A stretch of 64,000 bases of DNA from Russula earlei (GCA_025769875.1 JAGFNK010000126.1:53703-117702), one strand, 5' to 3'. Numbered from the stretch's first letter, positions 32,046 to 44,046 are shown. Notes: generated from the letters alone by a model not told the origin. A program made the numbers and translations.

Positions 32046-33499
32046 ATGACTCATCTCCCACCCACAATTCCCACCTTCAATATACCTCGGAGGTGCGCTC
32101 TGCATGCTAACCAGTTTGGCTCTGGGTCTAAATTCCCACACAGCGCATTCAACCACCTCCTTGACGACGATTCGCTTCTCACCATATTTCATCGCTGTCG
32201 CCCGGCCCTCTTAGACGAGAACGACATCGACAATATCCAATAAACTACAAGGGGGGAGAATGGGCTCACAAACGCTGGTGATACAAGCTCGTCCCCGTCT
32301 TCCGACGATGGCGATACCTCATACTCGGCTCGGCAGCGCACCTTCGTCTTTGCCTCGTCCATACGTGCGGCACGCCAGTCGCAGAAAGGGCGGGGAATCA
32401 GGCTTGCAACTCCAACACCGTGATCGCGCGCGCGGCATTCGCCTCGAGATGTCCGCTCGGAATCTGCAGAGGCTCGTCGTGGCCATGGACGATGAATTTC
32501 TGACGCTGGAATACCTTGTACTTCGCGGCTCCGATCGCGCAGAACATCAGCTTGATGTTTTTCCCGATGCATTTTTCGGGCACCGCACCCACTCCACCTC
32601 TTGCATCGACTTCACCGCTCCGATCCCATCGCCATTGGTTGCGACTTGCCACAGGCCTCGTCACACAATCGCTTCAAGGAATCCATCTTCTGCCTACTTC
32701 CATCCGAACGATCTGCTTCAACGTCTTTCCCTCATGCCTCAGATCGAGACCCTCATCATCACCTTTCACTCCCCGTTCCCAGCGGTGACATCAGAGGCAA
32801 CTTTGCGCATGCCACCTAGGTCCCACGTCACACTTCCCAACCTTCCCTGGCTTGTGCTCAAAGATGCTAACGCTTACGTGGAGAAGGTTGTTTCTCAGAT
32901 CACCACGCCTGCCCTTGAGCAGCTTGAAATCATGTTCTTCTCTCAGCTCAGCCATTCCGTTCCGCAACTCCTGGACTTCATGAGCACAACCGAAACCCTT
33001 CGATTCACCTGTGCCGTATTCGAGTTCCATGAGCAGGCGGTCATCGTAAGGATCTATCTCCGTACAGGCGTCAGGATGTACGCGCTGTGCATGCAATTTG
33101 GCTGCCGACATCTTGACTGGCAGGTAGCGTACGCAGCGCAAATCTTCAACGAACTTAGGGCAGGATTCTCCACCATGGAACACCTGGCTCTCAAGTGCGA
33201 GAGGTATTTTTATAGCATCGAGCTCGAACGATGAAGCCGACCAAACACAGTGGCGCGATTTTCCTGAGTCGTTTAGCAACGTGAAGACCCTTTGGGTTGA
33301 TGAAGCGTTCATCGGCCGGCTCTCTCAGGCTGTACATTTCGACGATTGGGAGTCGCCCATGGAACTGTTACCAGAGCTGAAGAAGCTTTCATTTTTTTTT
33401 TTCCCTTTAGCGATGTCGGTGATGTATTCACCGCATTCATCGATGCCCGCCTTTAACGCCGGCCGACCCGTTACCCTGCTCCGTGACCCCGGTTTTTGA
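32046..33499 (+). pseudogene. F-box/LRR-like family gene, frameshifted
   Basis: Starts as an F-box protein (FNHLLDDDSLLTIFHRCRPAL, 32145-32210), then shows the body of a large Agaricomycete F-box family: LQHRDRARGIRLEMSARNLQ, SAYFHPNDLLQRLSLMPQIE, LPNLPWLVLKDANAYVEKVV, HLDWQVAYAAQIFNELRAGF and MELLPELKKLSFFF, ending NAGRPVTLLRDPGF at 33499. F-box proteins recruit substrates to SCF ubiquitin ligases. At least four frame changes are needed (near 32245, 32580, 33230 and the T run at about 33390-33400), and the CRRWR segment after the F-box is missing. I read it as a pseudogene. Confidence 0.75.
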
Positions 33500-35881
33500 T
33501 CACGAACACACCTCTGTAGTAAGGTAATACCCATGAGCTGTGCGATCCACCGAGCTGTACGTCTGTTATGCCTATGCCCGCCACCGCCCGTGCGAAAATG
33601 TGCCAGCTCAGAATCGTTGCATACGACGTGCCGACTTGTTTCCCGCACCTCGATTTTTCCGATTGTAGGCTTAACTGCACCCAATGACCGTAGCACAATG
33701 TAAGGTATGCCATTCGGCCGACCTTTGGAATCACGCGTGCAGTCAGAGAACAGGAGGGGGATTCTTTTATCTCAGAGCGTAACCAAGAGGGTTTATATGC
33801 TATTAGTAAAGGGAGGAGAGTCGAGACCGCGCGATCAAGGAGAGACATGAACTAGTATGGGGCGAAGGGCAAGAGGCAGGCATAAGGCACCTCCAGACGT
33901 CCAGAAGCTCTCGCCGCGTCCGCGTTCCGCTTTTCGCTGGGCTCGCTCCTCTCCCTCCTCGGGTGTACACTGGCAACTGGATCAAGCTACCTTATGAACT
34001 CAAGCGTACTCTTCCCGGGTTTTCTGCAACAACTGCTATGCTATGTCCCGTAGTCCTAGACTTTAACGAGGGCGTCGTTGGCCCCGTCAAGTGAAGTGGC
34101 ACGGTTTTGAACCGTGAGGTACAGAGGGTGAGATCCAACAGTTCAAACAATCCTCCTACTAGTACGTAGCGTCAAAATTGTTCAATCCGATGAGGATCCT
34201 TGATTACACTTCCCAGTCAGCCACTCGACGCGAACGAGAACTTGCCGAGTAGCCTTTGTCCAGTCCCGTGGCAGAAGGCGGAGGTGGCACGAAGGTGGCT
34301 GAGCCGTTGTGTGACATGGACACCCAGAGACCGTAGCATACCCTTGACGGGACAGGTCGTCATGTCCCTCGTTTTCGATGCAAACCTGAGGTTTCATTCA
34401 ACCAGCGTGACTGGGGCCGTACAAGTTGCCAGTGTCCACCCCAATGGCACTCGTCTTGGGCCCGATTCGTCCCCGATGTGATTGCATTGCCCGTTCCCTG
34501 ATTACCTATTCGCGTTGGTTCGGCCCATTAGAGGCGTGGGCCGGGATGAATGCGGGACCGCGTCATTCGACAAGGACAACTTGAACGCATAGCCGAGCAT
34601 GTCACCTGAGATGCTGTCGCTCGCCAGCGCGTCCATTTCATCTGCATCGCTGTGGTTTAGAGGTGAACGACCTTGCAACAAGCGGGGCTTGAACGGACTA
34701 GGAAGTTGTGCTTTTCGTTACTTTGTTCCTTGAAGTGTTGCCCATTTCTACAGCAAATGGCTCTTAGGGACACAATCGATCAAGTACTTCTCAAGTATGG
34801 TGCTGACACCTGGCTTTTCTTTGTTCTTTTTGTTTTGATTCAAAAAAGCCATCACGTACCTTGTCTTCCCCGCTCCATGGTTCTCCGATCGTTACCTCGA
34901 TATACCCCATGGTGGCAATGTTAGTGACTGTGCGAGTATCGACCTTGCTTTTTTGTTCATAGATAAATCGTCTTTCAAATTTGTGACAAATATGCGGGAA
35001 TCCATCAGGCGGTTTCAGTGCCCCTGGGATGATGATGCTAGCTGAGGCAGGGTCGGAGTCCGGTCCATTTGCTCGCATCCCTTCAACTTAAATTGTAACC
35101 ATTGGGTCCATTTTCTGTCGCCCAGAGGTCGTCACTGGACTCCTTAGTGGAGTGTAATCACAAAACTTTGACGGAGAATAAGTGATGTGGCAGGGAGGAT
35201 GGAATCTCGTCATAACTGTGTGACTATACTATAGGTCGAGGTGCTAGGTCAGGTGATAGAGCGGTCATATGGTCCACCACATTGCGAACTTGCCCATGAG
35301 GCTGCAGGAAATGGGACAACGGCCGTGAGCTTGCCTCGAGGTTGCAGATCAAGAAATTCCTGAAAGCGGTCTGCGAAAGAAGTGAGGTGGTTCAACAATA
35401 GAAAGGAAACCGGTGTCTTGTTAGGTGACATTCCTAGAAAGGCGGCGGTGATAAGCCTGAAGAGAGTGGGCTGCCGGGACTACCAATTTTCGTGCTCCTT
35501 ACATGCAACCAAGGGTTCGTCTCTGAAGTGTGACTCACGCGCATTGCCCTCTGCACCGTTATTGGAACTGCCGCTGCGACCTTAACCTGCGTGGATGCAC
35601 TGAACAGCGTTGAGTAGGACAGCGCCACGTTCCTCACTCTCATTGACGAGGTTGCTGGACCACTGCGATGACTCCTCCCCTGGAGCCAATGAAAGCGTGG
35701 TAGTGCAATCCGTGGCATGCTTAGTCGTGGATTGTACGATACGCATGTCATTAGACATGGTGGACTTGGTCGAGACCTTTTTTGTTCATCTGGTGTACAC
35801 TTTCTGTTCATTACTGCCGTTGAGAGTGTGTCCCTAACGCCAGCTGTGTTCTTTAATAACGGCGACGCTGCTCCTATGCAC
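33500..35881. other. Long stretch without an assignable gene
   Basis: About 2.4 kb. On the minus strand two short open pieces have coding-like composition: 35078-34791 (RANGPDSDPASAS, then GYIEVTIGEPWSGEDKV) and about 34672-34530 (DADEMDALASDSISGDMLGY). They may be exons of an unknown gene, but no family is recognised and I cannot join them. The remainder shows no repeats with other parts of the window. Confidence 0.4.
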
Positions 35882-36964
35882 TCACCGCACTTCGACCTTT
35901 TTCTGCAGCCAGTCCTCGCGCACGCGCACATCCAACCAACTCTCGAGTTCCTTCGCGCGTCCCGCCGCGACCTGCACCGCACCCATAAGCACCCCAGGCG
36001 CGAGGGGCAATCCGCCAGCCTTATGCACGACGGCAAGCTCGCGCTGTGGCGTAAGAGCAAGGTTGAGCATCCCGTGGGCAAGGCGCAGCTCAAGCCCAGC
36101 GGGGTCAAGCAGCACCCGAAGTGTCGTCCCTCCACTCGTGCCTGTCCCGGAGGCGCCGGCGCCGGCAGTCCCCTCCGTCACGCGGTAGAAAGCAAACGAG
36201 ACGCAAAAGGGCGTGTGGTGCATCGCGAGTGGGACCGGTGCGCGAGAGTCGGGCGGGTGCACGATCACTTCGCGCGCACCCAGTACCTCCACGTCTGGAC
36301 GGCGGAAGTGGCGTAGTGCGGCGGCGCAGGCTAGGCTTGCGCAGTCGAGGAGCCCACCCGAATCCGCGAGGACATGAACTGTGAGGTGGAGGTGCCAGAC
36401 CTGTTTTCCGGGGCGGGGGAGGAGGTGGGTGAGGAAGGAAGGCGATGAAAGGAGGCTCACACGTTCTCCAGCGACGATGCAGAGGGCTTCGCGGTCAATT
36501 GCGTCACTTCGTCTGAAGGTTTTATCAAGCATACGCGCCAGAGAGATCTCCTCATCGCTCTGCCTACGCAACAATCGGTCGGAAGCGGCGTCAGAGGAAA
36601 TGGGACCGTGTGGCGTACCGGCCGGGTTCGTACTCGGTCGACGCCATCGGCGAGAGCTCGCAGTGGACGGTGATCAAGCCCTCGAACGGTCTTTGTGGCT
36701 CTGGTCGCACCATTTTCGCGTCCACTTGGGCCAGCACACTATGTGGGCCAGGTAGTAAGTGCGGGGTTTCAAGCGAAAGGAGATGACTTGCGCGGTACGC
36801 ACCGTGTTTTGCCCAGAGAGCATTCGACATGGCCGAGCTCGACGCCAAAGGAAACAGAGTGCTGTCGCGCTTCGAGAAAGATCGCGCCCGTCCAAACGGA
36901 CGTTTTGGTCAAGGGCTGCAAAGAACAGGTCCTTCTCTGGGATCGAGGGTGATGGTGGACGCAT
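35882..36964 (-). CDS. RRP45: Exosome subunit RRP45 (RNase PH-like)
   Basis: Core ring subunit of the eukaryotic RNA exosome, a non-catalytic RNase PH-fold protein for nuclear and cytoplasmic 3'-5' RNA processing. Exons on the minus strand: 36964-36803 (MRPPSPSIPEKDLFFAALDQ, NVRLDGR ... LGHVECSLGKTR), 36738-36619 (VLAQVDAKMVRPEPQRPFEG), 36563-36461 (RMLDKTFRRSDAIDREALCI) and 36400-35882 (VWHLHLTVHVLADSGGLLDC, ALRHFRRPDVEVLG). About 300 aa, a normal length for the fungal protein. All splice sites are GT-AG. In exon 1 an AAA run at 36877-36879 (plus strand) appears one base too long, shifting the frame between LDGR and SFGVELGH; everything else is intact. The start at 36964 matches the family N-terminus. 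Confidence 0.9.
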
Positions 36965-37107
36965 ATCGAGCGATCCTGACCGTGCCGGGACGGGCCGGAG
37001 GGGGATGTTCCGCGTCCTTCACGGCGACGACGAGATTGATGTTGTCGTTGTCGTTGATTCCGAGTCGATACTCTATCGCGAGGTTTGTAGGGCAACTCGG
37101 GCTCGGT
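36965..37107. promoter_or_regulatory. Short bidirectional promoter RRP45 / FCP1-like
   Basis: Only 143 bp separate the two divergent start codons, so the genes must share a compact promoter or overlapping 5' UTRs. No TATA box is obvious. Confidence 0.5.
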
Positions 37108-38581
37108 ATGGCGTACTATCCAGGAAACTACTATCCGACTCGTCTCCTACATGGCGACGATTATCACTCCCAAGGCCTCTATGGTGGCATCCGCGCACCT
37201 ACGCTCGATGACGACCCATATGCCGACTCATATCCTCGCGATGACCATCACAACTCACTGCCACCACACCCTCAAGCCCATCGTCACCCGCATGTCACCC
37301 GTAATCCCACCAACGACCCCTCTTCATCCGTGCCCCTCTCCGTCCCACACCCCCGTGAGCCGGCAGCCCCCCTCACGCGTTCACCAACCCCTTCAAGCCC
37401 CCCAACCCCTCGGCCCTCACCCCCTTATCTCGACTTCTCCGCGACGCCCTCCAAATTACTCTCCGTTCCCACCCGCAAGTTGCTCGTGCTAGATCTCAAC
37501 GGTGCTCTGGTCCTCCGTTCCCCGCGGCCTCCCAAGTCCTATCGCGGCCAGTACCAATACAACCAGCACCCCGCGCCCCGTCGCGTCATGCGCAGGCCGT
37601 ACCTAACCTCCCTGCGCGCATATCTATTTGCGCCGGAGACGCGTGCTTGGCTTGATGTCATGGTCTGGAGCTCAGCTCAGCCGCACAGCGTTGAGGAATA
37701 TGGTGCAGCATGCCTTTGGCAGGGATCGTGTTTGGCTTATCGCAATATGGGCGCGGGATACCCTTGGGCTCGCCGAAGGTCACTACAGTGCGTCTTTTTC
37801 TCCATCCCCCGTCCTTTCCTCAAATGATTTTCATCACCCATTGAGTGGTCCACGCGACAACAATCTCCCTCATGTTCATTCGTTTCCTCCCTACTTGGAT
37901 ATCACGCTCATGTACTTTCTTCCATTATAACAGACCGTAACGTCCAAACCATCAAAGACCTGGAGAAGCCATGGGCGATCCTGGAACCGCAGCGTCTTGC
38001 CTCCACCACTCACGCCCTGCGTCCTTCTAACCCGTCCGAACCAAAACCCAAACTCGCGTCCGTCACGTCGACTACGGGACATTCAGCCGCGTCGACGATC
38101 CTTCTCGACGACTCGTTCGCCAAGGCTGCACGCCAGCCGTATAACCACCTCTGCGTACCCTGAGTACTCGCGCCATACACGCCACGCCGATCTCGCCGCG
38201 CTTCGACAATCATCTCCCGCCTCACGGGAGGAGGAGACCCCCGCACGAGTGGCATCCCCAGACGGCAAAAAGAAAAGTTTGAAACGCAAGCGCCAGAATG
38301 AGGAGCAAGAAATCACATCGGCCCACCAACCTGCTACCGACTCTGCCGACACGCCGGCAAAGGCGCCAGTGCTCGACGAGACGCTTCTCGCCGTGATCGG
38401 GATCTTGCATGCTGCGCGGCTGCAGAGCAGCATTGCTGGGTGGCTGTACGCCGGAGCACTGTTGCAAGAGAACGGCGTGGCGTGGTACGAGGACGCCGCC
38501 CTGGTGCGCCTGTGGGCGCGACGTGGGCGTGAAGCGATGCAAGAGCTCCATTTGACAGTCGAGCACGGCGTTGAACCCTGA
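37108..38581 (+). CDS. FCP1/NIF-like HAD-family phosphatase domain protein
   Basis: MAYYPGNYYPTRLLHGDDYH start, a Pro/Ser/His-rich linker (to about residue 125), then an FCP1 homology domain: KLLVLDLNGALVLRSP in place of the usual DxDGT/V nucleophile motif (first Asp kept, second position Asn), RRPYLTSLRAYLFAPETRAW, VMVWSSAQPHSV, IWARDTLGLAEGHY, TIKDLEKPWAIL and ILLDDSFAKAARQPYNHLCV. It ends in a Lys/Arg-rich segment (KKKSLKRKRQNEEQE, possible nuclear signal) and a helical tail. An intron lies at about 37792-37932 (GTGCGTC...AACAG). Two one-base insertions disrupt the frame: GGAATATGG near 37697 and TACCCTGAG near 38158. Because all other motifs and the splice sites are preserved, sequence error is as likely as decay. 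The family dephosphorylates Ser/Thr, for example on the Pol II CTD; the substrate here is unknown. Confidence 0.72.
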
Positions 38582-38772
38582 ATCTAGCGGCGCACCCGAA
38601 AGCCAAACTGTCCACGAGTGTTCCTTCGATCGTAGCGCCTTGATCATCAGGTTTATGCCCTTTTTGTTCTAACGGGGCCTCGCCGCGCCCATATGTACCG
38701 AACGACCATCGTAAGATCTATCATGTACTCTGCGTGCGTTAGACACAGTGTATAGTCTAAAACCGACCTATG

Positions 38773-40837
38773 CTAATTGATAAGAACTCCCGCCTCCAAG
38801 CGTCGCCGCTTCTCCGCGCGTGCGGGATTGGCTGTGGGGGGTGCGCGACCCAGCTGGCGTCGAGGAAGAGGACGCCTGCACTTCCTTCGGATCACCGAGA
38901 AGTACGTGGATGTCGAATGTCGGTCGCTGGCTCTGTGAAACAGAACGAGGTCACTTTCTCCACTGGCACGAGAGGCACTGCTTACCGCGCGCACGAACGC
39001 AACCAGTCGCTCGCCATCCGTCAAGACCATATCGCCCGGTCGCACACGCACGTCCACGCGCGTCTCCAGAAACGGCAGCTCCGACACCACGTCCTCCCTA
39101 AAGCACGTTGGCCCGCCCGAGATGACGGTTTGCGCCGGCGTGGCTCTGCCGCCGTCGTGGTCGCGAGGATCCACGGGACGCCGCGCGCGCGCAAGGGCTC
39201 GGGCACATCGGATGCGCGCGGCGCTGAAATCGCGTATCACGAGCTCGTTGGTCTCGAGCGAGAGCCAGCGCTGGCCCGCGTGCGCTGTGATCCACTGGAA
39301 CGAGGACGGCGAGATGACGTGCGCCGCACGGGGGCCCCACTCGTCCCACGCGATGACCCCGACGTCCGCCTCCGCTTTCATCCTCCCCACCGCACCTTCC
39401 TCCTCCTCCCCACCACCATCACCTTCGCGGACCCTCGGGTCGATGCCGGTGCGGGCCACAAGCGCGAAGAGCGCGGTCTGGCTGATCGTCATGACGACCT
39501 TCTTCCAGTACGTCCGCGGGCCGCGCTCGCGCAAGAGAAACGTAATGCCGACCACCAAGTCCTCCGGCGCGCTGTGGAACGTGAGAGGTGCTGGCGCACG
39601 CGCGGACTGCCGCCGCTGACGATGGGGCACATCGCGCCCGCCGTGGCGGTCCGTCTGCATGTATGCCGTGTGCACGCGGTAATCCGGGTGAAAGACAGGA
39701 AGGGCGAGCGTGCAGACCACACGCAGGCTGGGCACCGGTTCCGGTTCCGGTTCCGGTGGACCGCCGCCGCTCCTTTTGCCCATCGCACGGAACACGCGAC
39801 AGAGTTCTATGGACGGCGAGTCGCGCTTGAGGAAGAGCACCAGGTCCGGCGGGAGCACCGCGAGCGCTCCCTCGTACGTCCCGCTCGGCGCGCGGTGTAC
39901 CTTCGGTGAGCAGAGAAGACGCGGTCCGATGAGATCGGACGGGGGGTCGCTCGTTCGAAGAGCGTGGGGATGCCACGGAAGGACTTACCAGTGTCATCCG
40001 TCCCTGTTTCCAGTCGACGAGATAGATGGCGTCGCTCTCTGGGTTCTCCGTGCGGAGGTCGACCAGGACGAGAACGATGTGATTCCCGATCAAGTCCGCT
40101 CGCACGTCGAGGAGATTTACGGGAAGTTCCGTATGGAGTAGGAGGTCGGGTTCCCTCGCCAGTGGGTGCGCTCCGCCGCTCTCGAGGCTCATGAATCGTA
40201 GAATGGTCTTCGTGGGTGCGTTATACACTCGCGGTAAGCTGGCATGTGTGAGAAAAAAAAGGAAACGAAGACGAAAGGACGCTGCTATGATGTGGAGTCT
40301 AGAGGATTCGGACATTCACCTGAGGACAGAGACGACGAGGTCATCCTCTTCAATAGAGAACGCCTGCGTGATCGCGATTGAGCCTTCTGGGTAGTCGATC
40401 TGTTTCCAGATGGGCTGGCCCGTGCGAAGCGCGTCCCGCAGATCAACGTATAGTAGTGCAGGCGGGCGCAAGGCCGCTGGGTTTCCCTGCCAGTCAACTG
40501 CGAAGAGATAGTCATCGCAAAGGAAGAACGGGCCAAACAGGTCCCGCTCCGAAGGGATCACCAGTCGTGGATCGACCAAGTATCTCCCCAGATCGCACCA
40601 CGATGCTTCCCATCGCCTGAGCGTCTCCATCCGATCGACGATGGACCGGCGGGAAAGATCACACAGAGGGTCGTACACTCCAGCCAGTTGGGTGCGATAT
40701 GAGTACTGCAGGAGGAGGGACCCTTGTACGACGTCGCGAAATCGTCTGCAAGAGAGGACGAACGCAGCGATATCATGGGCGCGTAGGTAAGAGCCAATTT
40801 GTTCGATCAGTTCAGATGAGAGGGAGAGGAAGGACAT
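38773..40837 (-). CDS. F-box domain protein
   Basis: Start MSFLSLSSELIEQIGSYLRA at 40837; the F-box continues HDIAAFVLSCRRFRDVVQGS. The rest has no assigned fold but repeated beta-like segments (AIYLVDWKQGRMTL, VLPPDLVLFLKRDSPSIELC, LVVGITFLLRERGPRTYWKK, VGVIAWDEWGPRAAHVISPS, HAGQRWLSLETNELVIRDFS), as in a family of long Agaricomycete F-box proteins. Intron 1 runs from CTCAG/GTGAATG (near 40317) to CCAG/CTTACC (near 40235); intron 2 from CACTG/GTAAGT (near 39985) to GAAG/GTACAC (near 39905). The last exon is open to 38773. It probably acts as an SCF substrate receptor with unknown targets. The coding strand is GC rich with long frames on both strands; the minus-strand reading is supported by the F-box and introns. 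Confidence 0.78.
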
Positions 40838-41205
40838 GTCTGTGTGAAGCTTAAGGGACTGGAACGAGGAACTGTGCACGGCGATGGCCGAGGGGAGGGG
40901 AGGGGAGAGAGAATTAGGATCATCAAGAGGTGTCTCGTTGTAATGGGTTGTTCAGAGCGCAGGGAAAACAAAGTCCTCATTGTCGTCATGTCATAAACCT
41001 CTCGTTTCTGCTGTCTATCCATCGAACCATCCGGCTTGAGCCATCTCTTCCCTCAACCCATCCCATGTCCGTCGACGCGCCTTGCGTCCAGCAAATTCCG
41101 TCGCAAACCTTCGGCATCAGCTGATTAGCAACCCGCTCAAGCAACGGAGACCGGAGCCCAAGCAGCTCCTACCTCAGACATTCGTCCAACTTCCATCGTC
41201 CACCA

Positions 41206-42885
41206 TCACTTCGTTGCGCATCCCTCGCGCCAGAAAGGCCAGGTGCGTACGGCGGCCCCCGGCAGCAACCGCCGCGTGAGCGCAAAGATCATGCCCGCGA
41301 TGAACGCGTCCTGCGCCCCCACATCGTCTGTGCGTTCTGCCTGCACCTTCTCGTCCTGTTGTTGATGTTGCTGCTCCTGCAGTTCTTGTTGCGGCTGTTG
41401 CCCTGCTGGTTTTCCCCGCGGTAAGACTGGGCCATCGGTACTCGAGCCAGCCGCAATCTCAGTGCCGTCTGAATCGTCGCCCGAGTCGTCCCCCTGCGCC
41501 TCCCCTGTCACGGAGGCGGCAGAGACTGCCGATTGTCCAGATAATTGCCGCAATTGCGTCGCCGAAAACGCGCTGCTCCCATGGCTACTGTCATGTCCCG
41601 CGGCCCAGAAGCCGCTCCCGCTCCGTACGCTCTCGGCTTCCGCCACGCCGTTCAGCGCGTGATGATGCCGCTGGCCAGATGGCGTCGTGTTGGCGGAGGG
41701 AGAGACCGATGAGGGTGACAAAGTTGCGGCACCGACAGGCGTCGGAGGGCCCGTCCATCCGGAGGACTGAAAATATTCGCGCGTAGGGACCGAGAGCACC
41801 GCGGCGCCATCGACACCCCAGTAGGCGACAAGCAGCGCGTGGGGTGGCGCGAGACGCGTGAGTGCGAGGAGAAACGCACGCGGCGCATTGGCATACGCAG
41901 AGGATTGTGCTTGGGCATAGTGTCGATTCAGGAAGACGACGTCGGCGTGCGGTATGAGCTGTGCGAGAGGGCAAATCGCTGTGTCAGATTCTCAAGAGGA
42001 TCACCTCGAGAGAAAAATAGGTGCGCACTGCCTCGATTCCTTGTTTCGCCCGCCGGCCAACATCTACACTGAACACGCATTGGGAACGCCATCGACGTTC
42101 ACGTGCAAGACCGTCCAGTCCTTGAAGGTTGCTCAATGTCGTCTTGACTGAGCGGCCTTCAAAGTGAATCCACTCGAAAGGCGGCCCACTCGTTGGCGAT
42201 AACGGGGTCGGGGAAAGTGGAGGAGAGGCGAGTGGCAACTCTGGAGTGGGGTAATGATCCGGGACGAGCAATGGTCCCAAAAGAGAGACGAACTCCTCGT
42301 GAGGAATGTCAGGAAGTGGATTATGGTTGATGACTGACTGGGTATTCGTATTGTCTGAAGAGAAAGTCAGTCTCGAGCCCTTCGCATGTGAAGGAGGTCA
42401 AGAAAAACACGGCGCCGGAACGATGAAACTTGGCACCAGGTGATCAAACAATCTAAACACGGGCATCGAGTCACAAAACTTCCAAGGTTTCTACGCGTAC
42501 TGACCCAGTACAAAGCCGATGGGGACTCACCGGCATGAAGAATCCAAGCAGAGGGAACGCTAGCCCCTTCCCACACTTTGCAATACCGAGTACTGACCCC
42601 TTCCTCTTCGAGCTCACTCGCGAGAGCACGAGCCTCCTGAGCGCCGCCCAGACTCGCGACCAACCAGCACTTGTCCGCATGCAGCTGAGAGAGCACAGAG
42701 AGCACGGTCGGCGCGCTGCCTCCTCGGCTGCGCGCGTACTCGTGAGCGCGTACGGTCTGCGTGGGGCCCGGGTGGGCATGAAGGGAGAGCCTGTGGGTGA
42801 GGAAGAGGGTGCCCGCGGCAACGACGCGTAGTTGACGCGTAGATGGTGGAGGAGTGGGCGTCGGCGAGAGGCGGAGGCGAGACAT
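41206..42885 (-). CDS. PfkB-family sugar kinase (ketohexokinase-like)
   Basis: Cytosolic carbohydrate kinase of the ribokinase fold. Minus-strand blocks in order: VVAAGTLFLTHRLSLHAHPG, RSRGGSAPTVLSVLSQL (N-terminal PfkB GG motif), CWLVASLGGAQEARALASEL, STRYCKVWEGASVPSAWILH, NHNPLPDIPHEEFVSLLGPL, PFEWIHFEGRSVKTTLSNLQ, CVFSVDVGRRAKQGIEA, LIPHADVVFLNRHYAQAQSS, a Gln/Ser-rich insert (about 41340-41700), and DDVGAQDAFIAGMIFALTRR, the C-terminal PfkB signature with Gln where most members have GAGD. At least two introns (about 42535-42360 and 42005-41960). The start at 42885 (MSRLRLSPTP) is preferred; 42957 is an in-frame alternative. The exact C-terminus after RRLLPGAA is uncertain. The substrate is inferred only from family resemblance. 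Confidence 0.75.
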
Positions 42886-43918
42886 GACAAGGGAGTAGCA
42901 GGTTGGAGCCGGAGAGTCGCGGTCGTCGAATGACGCTAATTCGGCCGTCGGCATCAAAACGGGGCCGATTGTCCCACGCGATGTTGGGTTTGGCCCGGCT
43001 CTGGCGAGATGAGACTGCTGTCAGGTCTGTAGCTTTTGGAGTGAGAAAATCCTGGCAGGGGGCTACCGTCCCTGAGGCTACAGCAGATACTGACAAGGGC
43101 TGTCGACGAAAAAGTTTGAGTAGGTAAGGACTGATAATTCAAATTGATCAAGAACATCAACATCAATAGCAACGATGGAGCCGAGCCGGCAAAACAGGAC
43201 TACAACCAACACAGATTCATCCAACTTTTTAACTATCATAGTGTTGAGCATATGAGGTGATACTGTTGAATTTGCACCCGCCCAGATGCAAACATGCATT
43301 GCGACTACACTCAATGCTCGGAATGGTCTTTGACTTGCCTATATACATATTTACTTTACCTGTTGGTTAGATACTGTTTAGCCATTTAAGACCTATTCAT
43401 TAGTGGATGTGCAGGGATGTGCATGCCTTTAACATTCCACCCCAATTTTTCTGGAATTTCATATAGCAGCCTTTAGGGCCTTTCATCAGGAAAATCACAT
43501 AAATCTTTTTTAGCTTTATAAAGTCTTTAGGCAGCCCCCTACAGCAACTAAGATTTCTTGAAACTTGAACTTGGAACTTGAATTTTGGGATTGGCTGGGG
43601 GTGACAGGAGTCACTGGCATGATGAAAGTCATTGGAATTTTGCACAATGTGACATCCCAAATCTGGGCTATCAGACTTTGTCAGCAGAGCAGTGTTTGAA
43701 CATCTTTACAATTCAGAATATCAATATAATTATTTAATGATAATAATAAATTACTTGATAACAGAAGTTGTGGTACCTACTCAAAATTGAGATTGTGGGC
43801 ACCTAATGTCCATCTGTCAATGTTGTGCCACTGCACATGCCCTCATCATCACCACTCCCTTGCACCTTCACCATCCTGCCAGTTACAGACATTGCACTCT
43901 TGTGATTATCTTCACATG
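42886..43918. other. Intergenic DNA with MITE relic
   Basis: Upstream region of the kinase (to about 43390), then repeat relics. Around 43486-43532 the sequence CATCAGGAAAATCACATAAA and the following CTTTTTTAGCTTTATAAAGT match the left end of the MITE at 19138, without a matching right end. No gene seen. Confidence 0.6.
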
Positions 43919-44046
43919 TGTCATGAACCATTTCCCAGAGAGGGCCCTTGAAGGACCCTTTCTTATTAGAGGAAACCTGGGCCCCATGGTGCCACCCTGT
44001 TCACATGGCCAAAAGGGGTGACTAAAGGTGTCCACAATATTGTGCG
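43919..44046. repeat. Fragment of LTR family A, inverted
   Basis: Starts TGTCATGAACCATT and continues GGGCCCTTGAAGGACCC, CACCCTGTTCACA, GGTGTCCACAATAT: the reverse complement of the last ~130 bp of the solo LTRs at 7544 and 21935, more diverged than those two are from each other. Confidence 0.8.

Noticed and set aside
34791..35078. 95-codon minus-strand ORF as a gene
   Set aside because: Coding-like composition but no domain, no clear splice partners and no supported start; mentioned only in the unassigned stretch.
35717..36316. 199-codon plus-strand ORF opposite RRP45
   Set aside because: Overlaps the last RRP45 exon on the other strand and has no recognisable motif.
38770..39909. 379-codon plus-strand ORF opposite the F-box gene
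   Set aside because: GC-rich antisense shadow; Arg/His/Pro rich with no motif, while the minus strand has an F-box and consistent introns.
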